Assembly: GCF_039652555.1 (NCBI RefSeq)
Contig: NZ_JBDJAF010000001.1
Coordinates: forward strand, 1,488,001 to 1,552,000
Direction of reading: 5' to 3'
From: Parafrigoribacterium mesophilum
GTDB lineage: Bacteria; Actinomycetota; Actinomycetes; Actinomycetales; Microbacteriaceae
DNA length: 64,000 bases
A program made the translations under genes and the position numbers. Positions 63,120 to 64,000 of the stretch are shown here, piece after piece (the stretch's first letter is position 1; each line of letters starts with the position of its first letter). Under the pieces are notes generated by a model. It was not told the origin of the DNA, ran no database searches, and worked only from the letters and a program-made list of their open reading frames with translations.

Positions 63120-63998
63120 CTAAAGACCGGGAGCGTCGCGCTCCGGGACCGTCCTGACGTGGTCGCTCGACGGTTGGAACTGGCCGAGCCGGACGGCTCG
63201 CGCGGTTTGGGTGCGTTCGGCTGTTTCCAGTTCGGCCTCGGCTCGCGCGGCCCGGTCGCGCACCAGCCGGGCCGCCTCGGAGACGGGCAGCGCCTCGATC
63301 TCGGCGCGGTCGCGGCGGGCCTGCTCCGCGCGGATGCGCCACTGGGCGGCGCGGGAGCTGGCGATGCTCGCGGTCGCGGAGCCGAGCACCCGCCGACACA
63401 GGACGGCCGACTCACGCAGGTGCCGCTCGACCAGGTGGTGCTGCTCCCGACGGGTCTGCTGCGCGTGCCGCCGAGACTGGGCCACGCGAGGGTCGGTGTC
63501 GGCCCGCTTCCCGGCGACGGCCTCGGCCCACGGCTGCACGCCGGTCGCCCCGGTCGGTACGCCACCCCAGCGGCGGCGCACCGCGTCTTCCGTGCCGTGG
63601 TGCCCGCCAGTGGCCTCGGTCGCGTCCCGTTCCGCGGCACGCTTCCCGAGCCGACCCGCGGTCGCGCGGGCGGCCGTCGCCGCCCACACCCGCTCCCGCG
63701 TCTCGATGTAGGCGGTGCCATCGGCGGTGGCCCGCTCGATGAGGGGCGCGGCGACCTCGGCACGCACGTCGGCCGCGCGCGCGTCTGCTGCCGCGACCAT
63801 CACCTGTTGCTCGGCGTACTCGGCCCGGTGCGCGTCCCGCTGCCGCGCGAGCGCGGCGATCGCGTGCTCCCACTTCGCCGCCTGTTGCTCGGCGTGTCCG
63901 ATCTGCTGCGTGAGTCTGACGCGCTCGGTCGTGACGAGCTTCACCGGCCCGGCCGTGGCGAGGCCCTTGACCGCTCCCTGTGCGGCGCGCGTCGCCTC
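63120..63998 (-). CDS. C-terminal part of probable conjugative relaxase/mobilisation protein
   Basis: The frame runs off the right edge. Visible 290 residues are nearly all charged helix: Arg, Ala, Glu and Gln rich (QQAAKWEHAIAALARQRDAHR), as at the C-terminus of MobF/TraA-type relaxases of Microbacteriaceae plasmids and ICEs. No catalytic site is in view. Its end at 63120 is 23 bases from the PIN remnant. Confidence 0.55.
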   Translation of the reverse strand, partial: EATRAAQGAVKGLATAGPVKLVTTERVRLTQQIGHAEQQAAKWEHAIAALARQRDAHRAEYAEQQVMVAAADARAADVRAEVAAPLIERATADGTAYIETRERVWAATAARATAGRLGKRAAERDATEATGGHHGTEDAVRRRWGGVPTGATGVQPWAEAVAGKRADTDPRVAQSRRHAQQTRREQHHLVERHLRESAVLCRRVLGSATASIASSRAAQWRIRAEQARRDRAEIEALPVSEAARLVRDRAARAEAELETAERTQTARAVRLGQFQPSSDHVRTVPERDAPGL

Positions 63999-64000
63999 GA

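Overview
The window is high-GC DNA that looks like an actinomycete chromosome, most probably Microbacteriaceae. The reasons are the menaquinone plus ResABC/CcsB cytochrome c maturation block, an archaeal-type AspRS, a bS22-type mini ribosomal protein, a BldC-like regulator, TreXYZ, many GTG/TTG starts, and several genes whose start codon lies 6-8 bases after a -10 hexamer (leaderless-type). Genus cannot be decided from sequence reading alone.

Layout. 1-6.1 kb: a tight four-gene operon (EPSP-synthase-like/acyl-CoA ligase fusion, acyl-CoA dehydrogenase, FabL/ChcA-like enoyl reductase, FMN/FAD/Fe-S enoate reductase). It matches the shikimate-to-cyclohexanecarboxyl-CoA (CHC-CoA) cassette known from ansatrienin and phoslactomycin producers, and is the most interesting system here. 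6.1-7.4 kb: APC permease. 7.5-13.2 kb (minus): a five-gene operon of membrane protein, gluconate-dehydrogenase-like small subunit, GMC flavoprotein, ThDP enzyme and enolase-superfamily enzyme, a plausible sugar-acid pathway of unknown substrate. 13.2-14.8 kb: small membrane proteins, including two 54-aa paralogues. 14.8-19.6 kb: menA, menE, menB, menC. 19.6-24.3 kb: histidine phosphatase-resA-ccdA-resB-ccsB operon. 24.4-32 kb: aspS, MFS transporter, ECF sigma/ogt pair, GH15 glucanase, nhaA. 32-41 kb: treX-treY-treZ flanked by two copies of a small conserved actinobacterial protein family. 41-48 kb: Dabb protein, DUF836 thioredoxin-fold protein, bS22, BldC-like and ArsR regulators, TrkH/TrkA potassium uptake, proC, CDF metal exporter, tadA, upp. 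48-53 kb: orphan winged-helix regulator, an HNH pseudogene, an sRNA candidate, MarR regulator, class V aminotransferase, tRNA-Arg(ACG) and a duplicated fragment of it. 53-59.5 kb: sigma-70 factor, TetR regulators, Dps, several small membrane or acidic proteins, FAD monooxygenase. 59.8-64 kb: left part of an integrated element that starts at a 3' fragment of tRNA-Ser(GCU), with cargo genes, an XRE-ImmA/IrrE protein with an unknown partner, a PIN-toxin remnant and the C-terminal part of a probable relaxase.

How genes work together: menaquinone and cytochrome c maturation support respiration, and the GMC/ThDP enzymes could feed electrons to quinones. TreXYZ with the GH15 enzyme turn alpha-glucans into trehalose. 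TadA modifies the tRNA-Arg(ACG) encoded 5.6 kb away. A 58-bp palindromic repeat occurs four times between genes. Both ends of the window cut genes: the fusion gene on the left and the relaxase on the right.
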